From NCBI RefSeq assembly GCF_030848805.1, contig NW_027269992.1, positions 248,001 through 312,000 on the forward strand: DNA of 64,000 bases, read 5' to 3'. The stretch comes from Temnothorax longispinosus. Lineage: Eukaryota > Arthropoda > Insecta > Hymenoptera > Formicidae. Positions 22,236 to 32,085 of the stretch are shown one piece after another; position 1 is the stretch's first letter, and each line of letters begins with the position of its first letter. A program made the position numbers and the translations under genes. The notes below the pieces were generated by a model, which saw only the letters and a program-made list of their open reading frames with translations, was not told where the DNA came from and did not search any database.

Positions 22236-23809
22236 GTTTGAAGGTGGAACTGTCGCGAAAAATCCAGACACGCGAGAACGGGTGCGGTGGTCAGAACGGT
22301 TTTGAGGGCGGTGAATGCGTTTTGTTCGGCTTCCCCCCAATTCCACCGGGCGTGCTTCCGGGTTAAGGCGGTGAGCGGTGCGGCGAGAGTCGCGAAATCC
22401 TTAATGAAGCGGCGGTACCATGACGCGACCCCCAGGAACTGTCGAATTTGACGGATGTTTTGCGGCGCGGGCCAGTTTGCGACGGCGCTGACTTTGTCCG
22501 GGTCGGTTCGGATACCGTCACGGTCGACGATGTGGCCGAGGTATTTAATTTGATCGGCGCAAAATCGGCATTTCTCGAAGTTAATGCGGAGGTTGGCCTC
22601 CCGGAGCCGGCGGAAAACTTCGCGCATAATGCGGAGGTGTTCGTCGAATGTTTCGGTAATGATAACGATGTCGTCTAAGTAAACGACGGTTCTAGGTCCG
22701 GGCCCAAAATAGTATCGAGCAGACGTTGGAACGTGGCCGGTGCCGAATGCAGCCCGAACGGCATTACCTTAAACTGCATTAGCCCCTTGCCGGGGACGGT
22801 GAAGGCGGTCACGGGTCGACTTTCTGGCGCGAGTGACACTTGCCAATAGCTGTTCTTTAAATCAAGCGTGGACAGGTAGCGAGCCCCCCGCAATTTGTCC
22901 AGCGTCGCGGTGATGTGAGGCAGTGAATACGCGTCTTTTTCGGTGGCCTCGTTGACAAAGCGGAAGTCGATGCAGAAGCGGGGTTTGCCGTCCTTTTTCC
23001 GTACGATAACGACCGGCGAGCTCCACGCGCCATGTGACGGTTCAATAATGCCGTCGTGGAGCATCTTATTGACTTCCGCGTCGATGATCGCCTGCATGGC
23101 GGGGTTTCGTGGCCGGTAACGTTGCTTGATTGGTCGGTTGGTTTTGACGCGTTTCACGTGCTGCACGCGGTCGGTGGGCCCTGCACGGCCTCGAACTTCG
23201 CGAGTTCGACGGCCAGGAAGCGGCGGAGGCCTTCCTCCTCCGTTATCGCGTCCCTTTCGGGCGCGTGTTCGACGGCGGCGGTCCGCGTGTCGGCGGTGGG
23301 CGGGCCCGGCGGCGGTATGGCAAAGTCCATTTTTGCCCACAGATCCACGCCTATCAGAACGTCGCAATCCAACATCGGCATAATCTGAAACCGGTGCCAG
23401 AACATCCGCCCCTGCACGGTGATGGGAAAGGTGACTAGTATGGGCGTGCTCCCGGTATGGGCGTGCTCGACCCGTCGGCGAGATGCACCCGTCCGTTAAC
23501 CGGCTGGATCGGGAAATCGTGGGTTAGTTTGTCGGCGGTTTGTGCGTTGATGAACGACGCCTCGGACCCGGTATCTAGGAGTGCCTCGAATGGCTGCTTT
23601 GCCGCTATCACGGTTAGGTGCGGACGGGGTGTGTACGCTATTCGGAGGACCGGGGGGCGGCCGTTTCGTCCCCGGCCAGGGCGGCATTTCCCGGCGGTGG
23701 GTGACAGTCTTTTGTGAAGACGCCATCCCTGCCGCATTGGGAGCAGAACCGGCGCGGTGGTCGTCGGCAGTCGAACCGGGTGTGCCCTCTCTGTTTGCAC
23801 CGCCAGCAC
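22236..23809 (-). pseudogene. Gypsy protease and reverse transcriptase
   Basis: Minus strand. The aspartyl protease has FEALLDTGSEASF near 23585. RT follows with the usual blocks: VVIVRKKDGKPRFCIDFR, YLSTLDLKNSYWQV, MPFGLHSAPATFQRLLD and an active site reading YLDD at about 22670. A one-base change near 22685, just before YLDD, breaks the frame. The next stretch (from 22627) carries KYLGHIVDRDGI, FLGVASWYRRFIKDF and the first half of RNase H (FHLQTDA), ending at the Transib insertion. Protease and RT are also in slightly different frames. Confidence 0.87.
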
Positions 23810-24690
23810 TCTTGGCGGTCGTATGCCGCGGTGGCGACCGCGGGTTTCGGAGCGGTGGTTTGACGGGCGCGCGTCTGCTCTTCAATGTGCTCGAATTCCT
23901 CCGCCAGGCGTAGGATGTCTCGCGTGCGCGTCACGGTGTCGCGGCGGATACACATCTGATAACGCGGATGCATATTATCACAGAGCGCGTCGACTTGCTC
24001 CTCCTCCGCGAATCCGGTGGCCTGTCGCATCATCGTCAGCATATCCGTTTCGAACTTTCGGTACGGTTCGTCCGGTTTTTGCAGGCGCGTTTGAATTTCG
24101 CTGACCAGCTTGGCGCGATACCGGCGTGGCAGGTAGTATTCGCGGAAGTCGGCGCAGAAGTTTTCCCACCCCCGCCAGTTGGTTCGGTTGTTCTGGCACC
24201 ACAGAAGGGCGTCGCCCTTGAACATTTCCGGCAGCCCCTGTAATAGTTGCGCGCCGGAGTACTGATACGCGTCTTTGAGTTCTTCTAGCCGCTCGAGGAA
24301 TGCTACGGGGTCTCTCCTGAAGTGGCACCCCCATTTCCGTATCTGGTCCATGACCTGGGCGGGGGTTTCGCTGGGGCTGTCACCCGCGACCGGGCGAAAG
24401 GGTGCAAATGACGTCGTCATTAGCGGCGGCGTATGAAACGGCAAATTCGGCGACGCGGGCGGCCGCGAGTCGCCCACCGGTATGAGGAGGTCTCCCGAGG
24501 GGTGCACGGTGATGGTGGGCGCAGCCGGCGTTTGGCTGTCCCCCGCGGCGGTGGACGGCCCCGTTTCCGGGTGCTCGATTACGTAGGCGCTTAAGCGTCG
24601 GCGTAGCTCGTCGATCGAGCCGTCGGGGTCTAGTTCGAGCTCTACGATGAGCTGGCTCTTTGATAGCGCGTATATCCACGCTTTCGGCAT
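23638..24690 (-). CDS. Gypsy Gag
   Basis: A 350-residue open frame starting 39 nt downstream of the primer site, so the start at 24690 is natural. The N-terminal half is proline-rich. The middle carries the retrotransposon gag core (FLERLEELKDAYQYSG, LLQGLPEMFKGDALLW, YYLPRRYRAKLVSEIQTR). Two knuckles follow: CWRCKQRGHTRFDC is a complete CCHC, and CSQCGRDGVFTKDC lacks the His. It overlaps the start of the protease frame by about 170 nt, so a frameshift between gag and pol is likely in the parent element. No internal stops. Confidence 0.85.
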   Translation of the reverse strand: MPKAWIYALSKSQLIVELELDPDGSIDELRRRLSAYVIEHPETGPSTAAGDSQTPAAPTITVHPSGDLLIPVGDSRPPASPNLPFHTPPLMTTSFAPFRPVAGDSPSETPAQVMDQIRKWGCHFRRDPVAFLERLEELKDAYQYSGAQLLQGLPEMFKGDALLWCQNNRTNWRGWENFCADFREYYLPRRYRAKLVSEIQTRLQKPDEPYRKFETDMLTMMRQATGFAEEEQVDALCDNMHPRYQMCIRRDTVTRTRDILRLAEEFEHIEEQTRARQTTAPKPAVATAAYDRQECWRCKQRGHTRFDCRRPPRRFCSQCGRDGVFTKDCHPPPGNAALAGDETAAPRSSE

Positions 24691-24728
24691 GATGTACTCT
24701 GATAACTGTCTCGGAACGGATCAAAACG

Positions 24729-24746
24729 GTCCCTGTTCGGGCGCCA
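24729..24746 (-). other. Gypsy primer-binding site (tRNA-Lys type)
   Basis: On the minus strand this reads TGGCGCCCGAACAGGGAC, directly next to the LTR end at 24747. This is the classic 18-nt site complementary to the 3' end of a tRNA-Lys. Confidence 0.9.
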
Positions 24747-25774
24747 TGTAACGGCCTGACTTTAATATCGAACGCAGACTAGTTTACTGGATCGGGAGTT
24801 CGATGAAAGGCCCAGAGACAGTAGTCAGTTTGCGATACACACGTATTCCTTTATTTTATTCAACTCGAGATGCGGTATGACATACAAAGCCTAGTTCGTC
24901 GCGGTATATTACAACGATCGACAGCGCCGGTGCGCTGGGTGGTATATGCGGACTAATAACGGAACGCGGGTTTACAGAAAATAACGAAGCGCGGTATATT
25001 ACATAAGAACAAAACGCGGGTACAGAGAACACCGCAGCGCGGTATATGACGACAGGCGGTAGTGTGTGCGAACTCGCGTAGTATGATGAACGCGGAGGTA
25101 TAATACTCTACGGTCGCGGCGCGGCACCGTGGTGCGGGTGCACCGCGGTATATATGATATACGAACGAAACGCGGTTACAGATATCGAGAAGGCTGATAA
25201 CGTGGGCGGGAGCGCGATATGTACAACGGAGGATTGCGGAATCCCGGGGTTACGGTCGCGAGAACCCTCGCTGCGAGGACGAGCACGCTCGACCGCGCGG
25301 TGCCGTGGCTGTCGGGGTAAGTGTGATGGAGCTCGGGGACACTCTGAGAACCCTCAGTAGAAGCTCATACTCTGGACCTCGTTTTTGCGTGTCGCCCTAG
25401 GATCTGGAAGGTAGGCTTTGTCAGGAGTAGCGGAGAGCCGTGGTAGAAACGAAGTGTCTTCTCGCCGAGCGCGCCGGCTTATATATCGTCCGGCGCGGCG
25501 AGGTCGGCAGGAGGGGGCCGATCGTCAGGCGAATCGCGCGGTGGTGGGAGCGGCGCGATCCCGCGCGCTCGTTTTCGGCGGGGATCGGCTCTCGTCGGCG
25601 TCGTGCGGGAAGGCACCGGTGCGGCGGGTTCCCCGCGCACACGGTGCGTTTCGAATGTTTAAAAAAGATGTGGGCGCACCGCGCCCTGTCCTCGCCCGAC
25701 GGATGATCGGCCGGGCGGCATCCGGCGGGTGGTGGCCGGGGACGATGCTTTATCGTGAGGGGCGCATCATTACA
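24747..25774 (-). repeat. Gypsy 5' LTR (1028 bp)
   Basis: Plus-strand start TGTAACGG and end CATTACA; matches the 3' LTR without its two nested insertions. AATT follows at 25775-25778. Confidence 0.9.
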
Positions 25775-25778
25775 AATT

Positions 25779-26020
25779 ATTTTTAAAAATATTAATGTTG
25801 TCGAATAGGGGGAATTTTACTGTAAAACTTTTATAAGAAACATTTTTTGATATCTCAAATATTTTTCGAGATATATCGAGAAAAGCAAAAACCGCTCTAC
25901 ATATGAGCAGTGGTTTCACCCCTTAAAATCGTTTTTGGGCCGCTACAAAAAATATCTAAATTCATCTTTTTACTCCCCCTACATGTGTGAAAAGTTTCAT
26001 TAAAATCAGAATTTTCCATT
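25779..26020. repeat. Right arm of inverted repeat split by Gypsy
   Basis: Inverse of about 11220..11492 (ATATATCGAGAAAAGC, CTAAATTCATCTTTTTA, CCCCCTACATGTGTG). The parent inverted-repeat element is not identified. Confidence 0.7.
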
Positions 26021-26714
26021 TCGCGAGGTTCCCTTGTAAGCTAAATTTACTCATTTCTTAACAGTGATAATTGAAAAAAAATGTAAAAATGCTGTCATCT
26101 CATAACCATATTTTCTATAACAGTTGTATAAGTTATATGTACGAAATAAAATGTTCCCACTCTTCAGAATACGTGCACAAACAATAACGTACCTTTGAAA
26201 TTGAGATTGAAAGTCTAGAAAAAAATTAGAGCTTCAAAAAAATCGTGTATATTTTCCACAAAAATATACACGCAGGCTAGTAGCAGAGATGGCGCAGCAA
26301 TCGAACAAAGACAGATGTTATTTCGTTAGACAAAGACAGATATAGGAAAAGCAAAATTAGAAATGTTGACATTATCGACATCGAGAAAGTTCAGCCGTCA
26401 CTCCAGCATCCCGCAAGGGGAATGGGAAGGAAAAGAAAATTGGAATAGGGAAGAAGAATATTGGGAGACTTAATGTTAATGTTTTTTTTGTATTTTGTTT
26501 TTCATTTTTTTTTCATTTTGTTTTTTCTCAAGTATTTACATTATCGCATTCTTTGGTATTTTACCATGTCGTTAATTCATCCGCGTACTTTACTTCAAAT
26601 TCTTCTTTATGAAGACCCGCGCTTAATTGCTTCATTCTGTATCGTAACTGCGACTTAGTAAACGTCTCAAATAAATCTGGTTATGCCTCCTTGAGACATT
26701 GCCACGTAGTTAAA
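26021..26714. other. AT-rich intergenic DNA, no gene seen
   Basis: Contains a short hairpin GTGTATATTTT ... AAAATATACAC near 26245-26272 and T-rich tracts near 26480-26525. Nothing codes convincingly. Confidence 0.5.
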
Positions 26715-27269
26715 TTAGCGATGGCGCATGTTTGTAGCGCATATTTCATAATAAGGAGTTCCATTTTTTTCGGTAAAATGACTCACTTTTATCGACCTTC
26801 TTTCCCGCGGTTTATTTGTGGACGTACTGTCGTCCGTCGCGGCCTCGGACTCACGGGCGGATAGTCGTGCCGACCTCCTCAACGGCGCTGGCGGCGGCGG
26901 AGCACCCATTGCTGCTTGGGAAGGAGTTGGGTTAACCAAAGACATTCGCGCGAACTGTAACCTTGTTCTCCTGCTAGGCGTATCAATACTTATCGAAGTA
27001 CCCACTCCTGACGTCTCAGGCAAAGGTGATTGCGGCGGTGGCGGCGGCACCTTAGCAGCGGCGTCTCCTTCCTCCTCTTCCTCGGAAGAGGTAATTATCG
27101 GACGGTTTGATCGGCGTCTCCTGACGCGCGACGTCGACACCGACCGTTCCTCCGTATCGTTCGAGATTACCGATGGTGGTTTCTCTTGAACGACCTCGAG
27201 GCGTTTTGGCGCCAACTTTGATCGCCTTTTTTTATTTCCTTTATTACCCTGACGAGCAGTATAAATCAC
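26715..27269 (-). CDS. Hypothetical low-complexity protein
   Basis: A 184-residue open frame on the minus strand. I do not recognise it. It starts with a basic stretch (KGNKKRRSK), then RVRRRRSNRP, an acidic run SSEEEEEGD, a proline run PPPPPQSPLP, and a second proline/arginine stretch (PPPPAPLRRSARLSARE). The C-terminus (HFTEKNGTPYYEI) looks more ordinary. The composition suggests a disordered nuclear-type linker, either of a host gene exon or of a transposon. It ends about 57 bp before the palindrome at 27327. Another open stretch on the same strand lies just beyond the palindrome (31240..31410), so both might belong to one interrupted gene; this is inference. Confidence 0.35.
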   Translation of the reverse strand: MIYTARQGNKGNKKRRSKLAPKRLEVVQEKPPSVISNDTEERSVSTSRVRRRRSNRPIITSSEEEEEGDAAAKVPPPPPQSPLPETSGVGTSISIDTPSRRTRLQFARMSLVNPTPSQAAMGAPPPPAPLRRSARLSARESEAATDDSTSTNKPRERRSIKVSHFTEKNGTPYYEICATNMRHR

Positions 27270-27326
27270 CTCTTAATTTCTCATAGGATGGAGTCTTATC
27301 GTTCGAAGTCGCGATTCTACCCCAGG

Positions 27327-27757
27327 GGACCCCGCAGAAATCCTTATGGGAAATGGCTTTCGGTTAATTTTTTTTAAAATTTGATATGTGGTAGTTTTCA
27401 ACGCGTAGAACAAAAGTGTCCATAGCCAAGGTCCGACCACGGGTAGTTTTCGAGATACAGCACCCCAAAGTTGGACTTTTCGTACCTTATTGCAGCGTAG
27501 TGCGGGTGCAGTCGATGTCGATGTACGATGATGCTTACGATTAAGGTGGGTGTACAGGTGCTTGTGTGTGCATGTGTGTGTGTGTGTGTGCGTGTGTGTG
27601 TGCGTGTGCGTGTGCGTGTGCGTGTGCGTGTGCGTGTGCGTGTGGTGTGCGTGTGCGTGTGCGTGTGCGTGTGCGTGTGTGTGTGTGTGTGTGTCAGCAC
27701 AAATAAGGACCCTACGGTTCGTCACTCTCGCAGTATTTTATGACTCCAAACCCTCTC

Positions 27758-27801
<44 letters not shown>

Positions 27802-28802
27802 TGTGTGTGTGTGTCAGCAGAGATAAGGACCCCACGGTTCGTCATACCCGCAATATTTTATGACTCCAAACCTTCTCTACTGTGTGTGTGTGTGTGTGTG
27901 TGTGTCAGCAGAGATAAGGACCCCACGGTTCGTCACTCCCGCAGTGTTTTATGACTCCAAACCCTTTCTACTGTGTGTGTGTGATGTGTGTGCGCGCGCG
28001 CGCACATTATTCATTAATAATCTTAATATTCCGAGGATTATCTGAAAGTTCTCGGTCTGCGGCATCCAATGTGGTATTGAGCAATGACATGTCAGGGTAT
28101 TTGATAGTTCCCTGATGTCGTGCAAAACCTAAGTACCACAAGACGCTGGCAACGTGTGCACATGTACCTAGAGTACGAGCTCCAGACTGACACGTACAAT
28201 AATATCCATTAATTGGCTTATTAGCATTGTCAGCAGCATTCTCATCATTCCTATTATCGATCTCATATGAAATGAAGATCTGATGTCTTGTTGCATTACG
28301 ATATCTGGAATACAACCTAATTCTCAGAAAACCTGGCTCGTTGAAATGTTGATCAAGTTGAAATTCTTCATCATTATCCCTTAGTAGCTTATCTTGGATA
28401 TATGAAGGTGCTAGATTTATTTGATAAATGCCCACAATCAAATCTTTCAAGTAATTCAAATCGAGTATAGGGAAATCTGCCACGTCACGATAATTGAGCC
28501 GTCTCCATTGGCCATTTCTTAGTCGCAAGTTATCTACCTCTACTCTCGCTTGTACGACATTAGGAGTTGTCTCGATCTCTGTAGCATTTCTCTAGCAAGC
28601 TGAGCACCTACACCTTGCATTTGGATAATAGGATGATACCTGTTTAGTATAGCTCCAGCTATGCGATAGAATCCATTAAGGTTTTTTGCGTGCTGCAGAT
28701 TTATTGTTTGTGCTAAGAACTTGAAAACTGACCTCAAGTGGCCATTCCGTGCTTTGACTACCCAGCGATTTTTTGTGACGATACGTGAATCATTCGCATC
28801 TT
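27327..28802. repeat. Left arm of palindrome
   Basis: Inverse of 29764..31239. Includes GT/GTGTGC microsatellites at about 27557-27693, 27762-27813, 27882-27904 and 27972-28003, and 70-bp units at about 27694, 27814 and 27905. Confidence 0.9.
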
Positions 28803-29780
28803 GTGTTGAAATTTGCCTTTGTCCGTGTTCAAGCAGTGGAGGCATCTTGTGATCAATGCCTAAACGCTGGAGTAAGGGTATTGCATCACGATAACCTCTA
28901 TCCACCAAAACGATGTCACCATTTTGAAACCAGCCTTGTAATGTTTTTGCATCTCTCTCGAACTCTTGACGAAGGATTTCGGCATCATTATTCCGAGCAT
29001 AAGAGAAATAGGGACCAAAAATCGTTAAAATGTAACCATCGGGAGCTACAACTAAAGTTGGTTTAAGGAGATGTCGATTTTTGTGAACGGAATAGGATTG
29101 GCGCAATACCCGAAAATTGTTACTTTTATGTATATACGCGTAGGTACTGTCAATCACAACGATAGCTCTTGGTTCTTCGGGTTGAGGATTATACAGCTCA
29201 TTTGCAAACTCCGTCACATAATAAACTCTTGCCTTGTTATTGATTCGGGTCCAATGTTAGTCGGGACGAATCTCTGTAATAAAGATGTTCTAACATAAGC
29301 CACAACAGAACTGACAGTTTGTCTACTAGGATAATCAAAAATAATTTTGAGAAAATCGTCACTCAATCCCTGTCTTATCTTGCACAAGAAGATCAACAAA
29401 TCCTTTCTACTTACGTATCTTAGTTTTCCATTTTGAAGTACAGGATCACAATAAGTAAAAAGTTCTTCAAACTGCTGTTTATTGATTGGTGCTATATACT
29501 AAAATTCCTCATCAATTAAGTGATTTTCATCTATACCTCTTGTTCTATTTGCACCCACGTTTCTCAGTTGCTGTAAAAAAACTTGCAACTGTGAACCCTT
29601 GATAACATAAAGTCTGTTGATGAAACGTAGTGCAGATAATAATATTTTCGAAAAAAAGCCATTTTCATCCAAATGATGTTTACAACTCCTCACATTATCC
29701 GGTATATAGATATTTGTTTCTATGAAGACCTGAACTCGGCATTGTATTGATAATCGTGTATTGAGATGCGAATGATTCAC
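28007..29780 (-). pseudogene. DDE_4-type transposase with SWIM zinc finger
   Basis: Minus-strand gene in four stretches. N-terminal: 29780-29499, then an in-frame stop, then a helix-turn-helix-like region (KDLLIFLCKIRQGLSDDFL, YPSRQTVSSVVAYVR) to 29214. A frameshift leads into the catalytic core 29217-28540: first Asp in VVIDSTYAYI, second Asp in VLVDRGYRDA, and KNRWVVKARNGHLRSVFKF, where a Glu is expected but Lys is seen (codon at 28753-28755). A further frameshift near 28540 leads to 28528-28007 with a SWIM-type finger (YYCTCQSGARTLGTCAH, CxC...CxH). The family resembles IS5/PIF-like DDE_Tnp_4 proteins; the SWIM addition is less usual. Confidence 0.78.
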
Positions 29781-30658
29781 GTATCGTCACAAAAAATCGC
29801 TGGGTAGTCGAAGCACGGAATGGCCACTTGAGGTCAGTTTTCAAGTTCTTAGCACAAACAATAAATCTGCAGCACGCAAAAAACCTTAATGGATTCTATC
29901 GCATAGCTGGAGCTATACTAAACAGGTATCATCCTATTATCCAAATGCAAGGTGTAGGTGCTCAGCTTGCTAGAGAAATGCTACAGAGATCGAGACAACT
30001 CCTAATGTCGTACAAGCGAGAGTAGAGGTAGATAACTTGCGACTAAGAAATGGCCAATGGAGACGGCTCAATTATCGTGACGTGGCAGATTTCCCTATAC
30101 TTGATTTGAATTACTTGAAAGATTTGACTGTGGGCATTTATCAAATAAATCTAGCACCTTCATATATCCAAGATAAGCTACTAAGGGATACTGATGAAGA
30201 ATTTCAACTTGATCAACATTTCAACGAGCCAGGTTTTCTGAGAATTAGGTTGTATTCCAGATATCGTAATGCAACAAGACATCAGATCTTCATTTCATAT
30301 GAGATCGATAATAGGAATGATGAGAATGCTGCTGACAATGCTAATAAGCCAATTAATGAATATTATTGTACGTGTCAGTCTGGAGCTCGTACTCTAGGTA
30401 CATGTGCACACGTTGCCAGCGTCTTGTGGTACTTAGGTTTTGCACGACATCAGGGAACTATCAAATACCCTGACATGTCATTGCTCAATACCACATTGGA
30501 TGCCGCAGACCGAGAACTTTCAGATAATCCTTGGAATATTAAGATTATTAATGAATAATGTGCGCGCGCGCGCACACACATCACACACACACAGTAGAAA
30601 GAGTTTGGAGTCATAAAACACTGCGGGAGTGACGAACCGTGGGGTCCTTATCTCTGCT

Positions 30659-30715
<57 letters not shown>

Positions 30716-30777
30716 GAGAAGGTTTGGAGTCATAAAATATTGCGGGTATGACGAACCGTGGGGTCCTTATCTCTGCT

Positions 30778-30826
<49 letters not shown>

Positions 30827-30888
30827 GAGAGGGTTTGGAGTCATAAAATACTGCGAGAGTGACGAACCGTAGGGTCCTTATCTGTGCT

Positions 30889-30951
<63 letters not shown>

Positions 30952-31239
30952 GCGCACGCGCACGCACACGCACACGCACACGCACACACACACACACACA
31001 CAAGCACCTGTACACCCACCTTAATCGTAAGCATCATCGTACATCGACATCGACTGCACCCGCACTACGCTGCAATAAGGTACGAAAAGTCCAACTTTGG
31101 GGTGCTGTATCTCGAAAACTACCCGTGGTCGGACCTTGGCTATGGACACTTTTGTTCTACGTGTTGAGAACTACCACACATCAAATTAAAAAAAAAAATT
31201 AGCCGAAAGCTATTTCCCATAAGGATTTCTGCGGGGTCC
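29764..31239. repeat. Right arm of palindrome
   Basis: Inverse of 27327..28802. CA/GT runs are longer here (for example about 30660-30711 and 30890-30947), so microsatellite length differs between arms. Confidence 0.9.
29780..30558 (+). pseudogene. Second, truncated copy of the DDE-SWIM transposase
   Basis: Plus-strand copy of the C-terminal half, starting within the palindrome arm. It retains Glu in NRWVVEARNGHLR (codon 29810-29812), where the other arm has Lys. It shares the frameshift between the catalytic part (ends 30025) and the SWIM part (30037..30558). Other differences are few: Thr for Ile near the SWIM-part start, Glu for Gly before YYCTC, and Trp for Arg near the end. It lacks both catalytic Asp, so it cannot act alone. 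Confidence 0.85.
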
Positions 31240-31410
31240 TTTGACTCTCCATGTAATCACTAATCGCATCAATTAGCAATGCCCCGTTCTCCACGTTAAT
31301 GTCATCCTCACAATTTTTCCGAAAGCTGATTGCGTCGGCCGAATCATTTGTACAGCTATCTTCCTCAGTTTTAAGATGTTGTACGACGCTTGCACGGATC
31401 GTCGGTTATC
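31240..31410 (-). other. Open stretch, possible exon fragment
   Basis: Minus-strand frame open for about 56 residues with non-repetitive composition (EEDSCTNDSADAISFRKN, NGALLIDAISDYMESQ). It ends at the palindrome border. Not recognised; it could be part of a gene interrupted by the palindrome, or chance. Confidence 0.25.
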
Positions 31411-31460
31411 TCGTGGACGACATAATATTTCTTTTTGTAGTGTCTCAAATGTATTCTTCA

Positions 31461-32080
31461 GGGTCGGGGCTGACTCCGGGGGCCCACTTAAGGGCTTTCC
31501 GGGCTGCCCCGATACGGGTTTTGCGAACCCGGGATACCCGAGCACACCAGTACCGTAATCTTCGTCAGTCTTCGGGCTGGCGAAGACCGGGGAGTCCTTC
31601 CGGGGACTTGCGAGGTAGGCGGCCTCTATAAAAAGTCCGCCCGGTCAAACGGGACCGTGAGGGACGAGCTAGCTTAGGCTAGCTCCGTTGCCCGGCCGTC
31701 CTATGAAAAGGAAAACCAAGAGAAAAAACCGGGGGTCCGGCTGCCCTGCTTAGGAGACTGGCTAGCTTCGGCGAACCAGTCTCCAACAGCCGGTAGGGAA
31801 AGGCGACCCTGACTACAAACGCCCGGTCGGCCGGGACCGTTAGGAAGATTGTGATTCTCCCACCGACCAACGAGATTGGGTGGGCCTTTCCTCCATCCAT
31901 TGCACGCCCGTGCTCTGGCAGGATGGGGGAACAGTTCCAGGACCATTGCACGCCTGCTCCGGCAGGTCCTGGGATTGCGGGCCCACCGGGGGTTGTCTGG
32001 GCCGCTCGGAAATAATCCGAGGTCGGAGCCGGGCAGCCCCAAAAAAAGGACCCATCGGGCCGCCCGGGACGTTTCCGGGT
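31461..32080 (+). repeat. GC-rich dispersed repeat, copy A
   Basis: Related, inverted, to 40526..40990. Landmarks: CGAGCACACCAGTACCGTAA, CTCTATAAAAAGTC, GGACCGTGAGGGACGAGCTA, GGAGACTGGCTAGC. It contains several hairpins. It may be the 5' region of an R1-like LINE, since R1-like ORF1 fragments lie nearby, but I cannot show that. Confidence 0.6.
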
Positions 32081-32085
32081 TAGGG

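Larger units (their letters stand above)
11493..25774 (-). mobile_element. Gypsy LTR retrotransposon carrying nested insertions
   Basis: Minus-strand orientation: 5' LTR at 24747..25774, primer site, gag, protease, RT, RNase H, integrase, an extra 3' frame, polypurine tract, 3' LTR at 11493..13401. The target duplication AATT is at 11489-11492 and 25775-25778. Order PR-RT-RH-IN is the Gypsy order. Later insertions: Transib at 18493..22230 inside RNase H, a long LTR-like element at 15105..17764 inside integrase, a solo LTR at 11991..12289, and a MITE at 12779..13189. Dropping the insertions leaves roughly 7.2 kb, a normal Gypsy size. Confidence 0.9.
27327..31239 (-). mobile_element. Giant palindromic DDE-SWIM transposon
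   Basis: Two arms of about 1476 bp (27327..28802 and 29764..31239) are near-identical inverse copies around a 961-bp centre. Ends read GGACCCCGCAGAAATCC and the inverse. Each arm carries three copies of a 70-bp unit with GT microsatellites, plus the 3' half of a DDE transposase gene. The full gene runs leftward from the centre into the left arm. No target duplication is found at the two outer borders. An unequal recombination or replication-based inversion of one element end would explain the structure. Confidence 0.8.

Noticed and set aside
24729..24746. Possible retroviral origin suggested by the tRNA-Lys primer site
   Set aside because: Gag, pol order and lack of any envelope-like frame fit an insect Gypsy retrotransposon; the primer choice is shared widely among LTR elements.
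27550..27954. Cys/Val-rich and Thr/His-rich open frames around 27.3-28.0 kb and 30.5-31.2 kb
   Set aside because: Translations of GT/CA microsatellites; no non-repeat content beyond the 70-bp unit.
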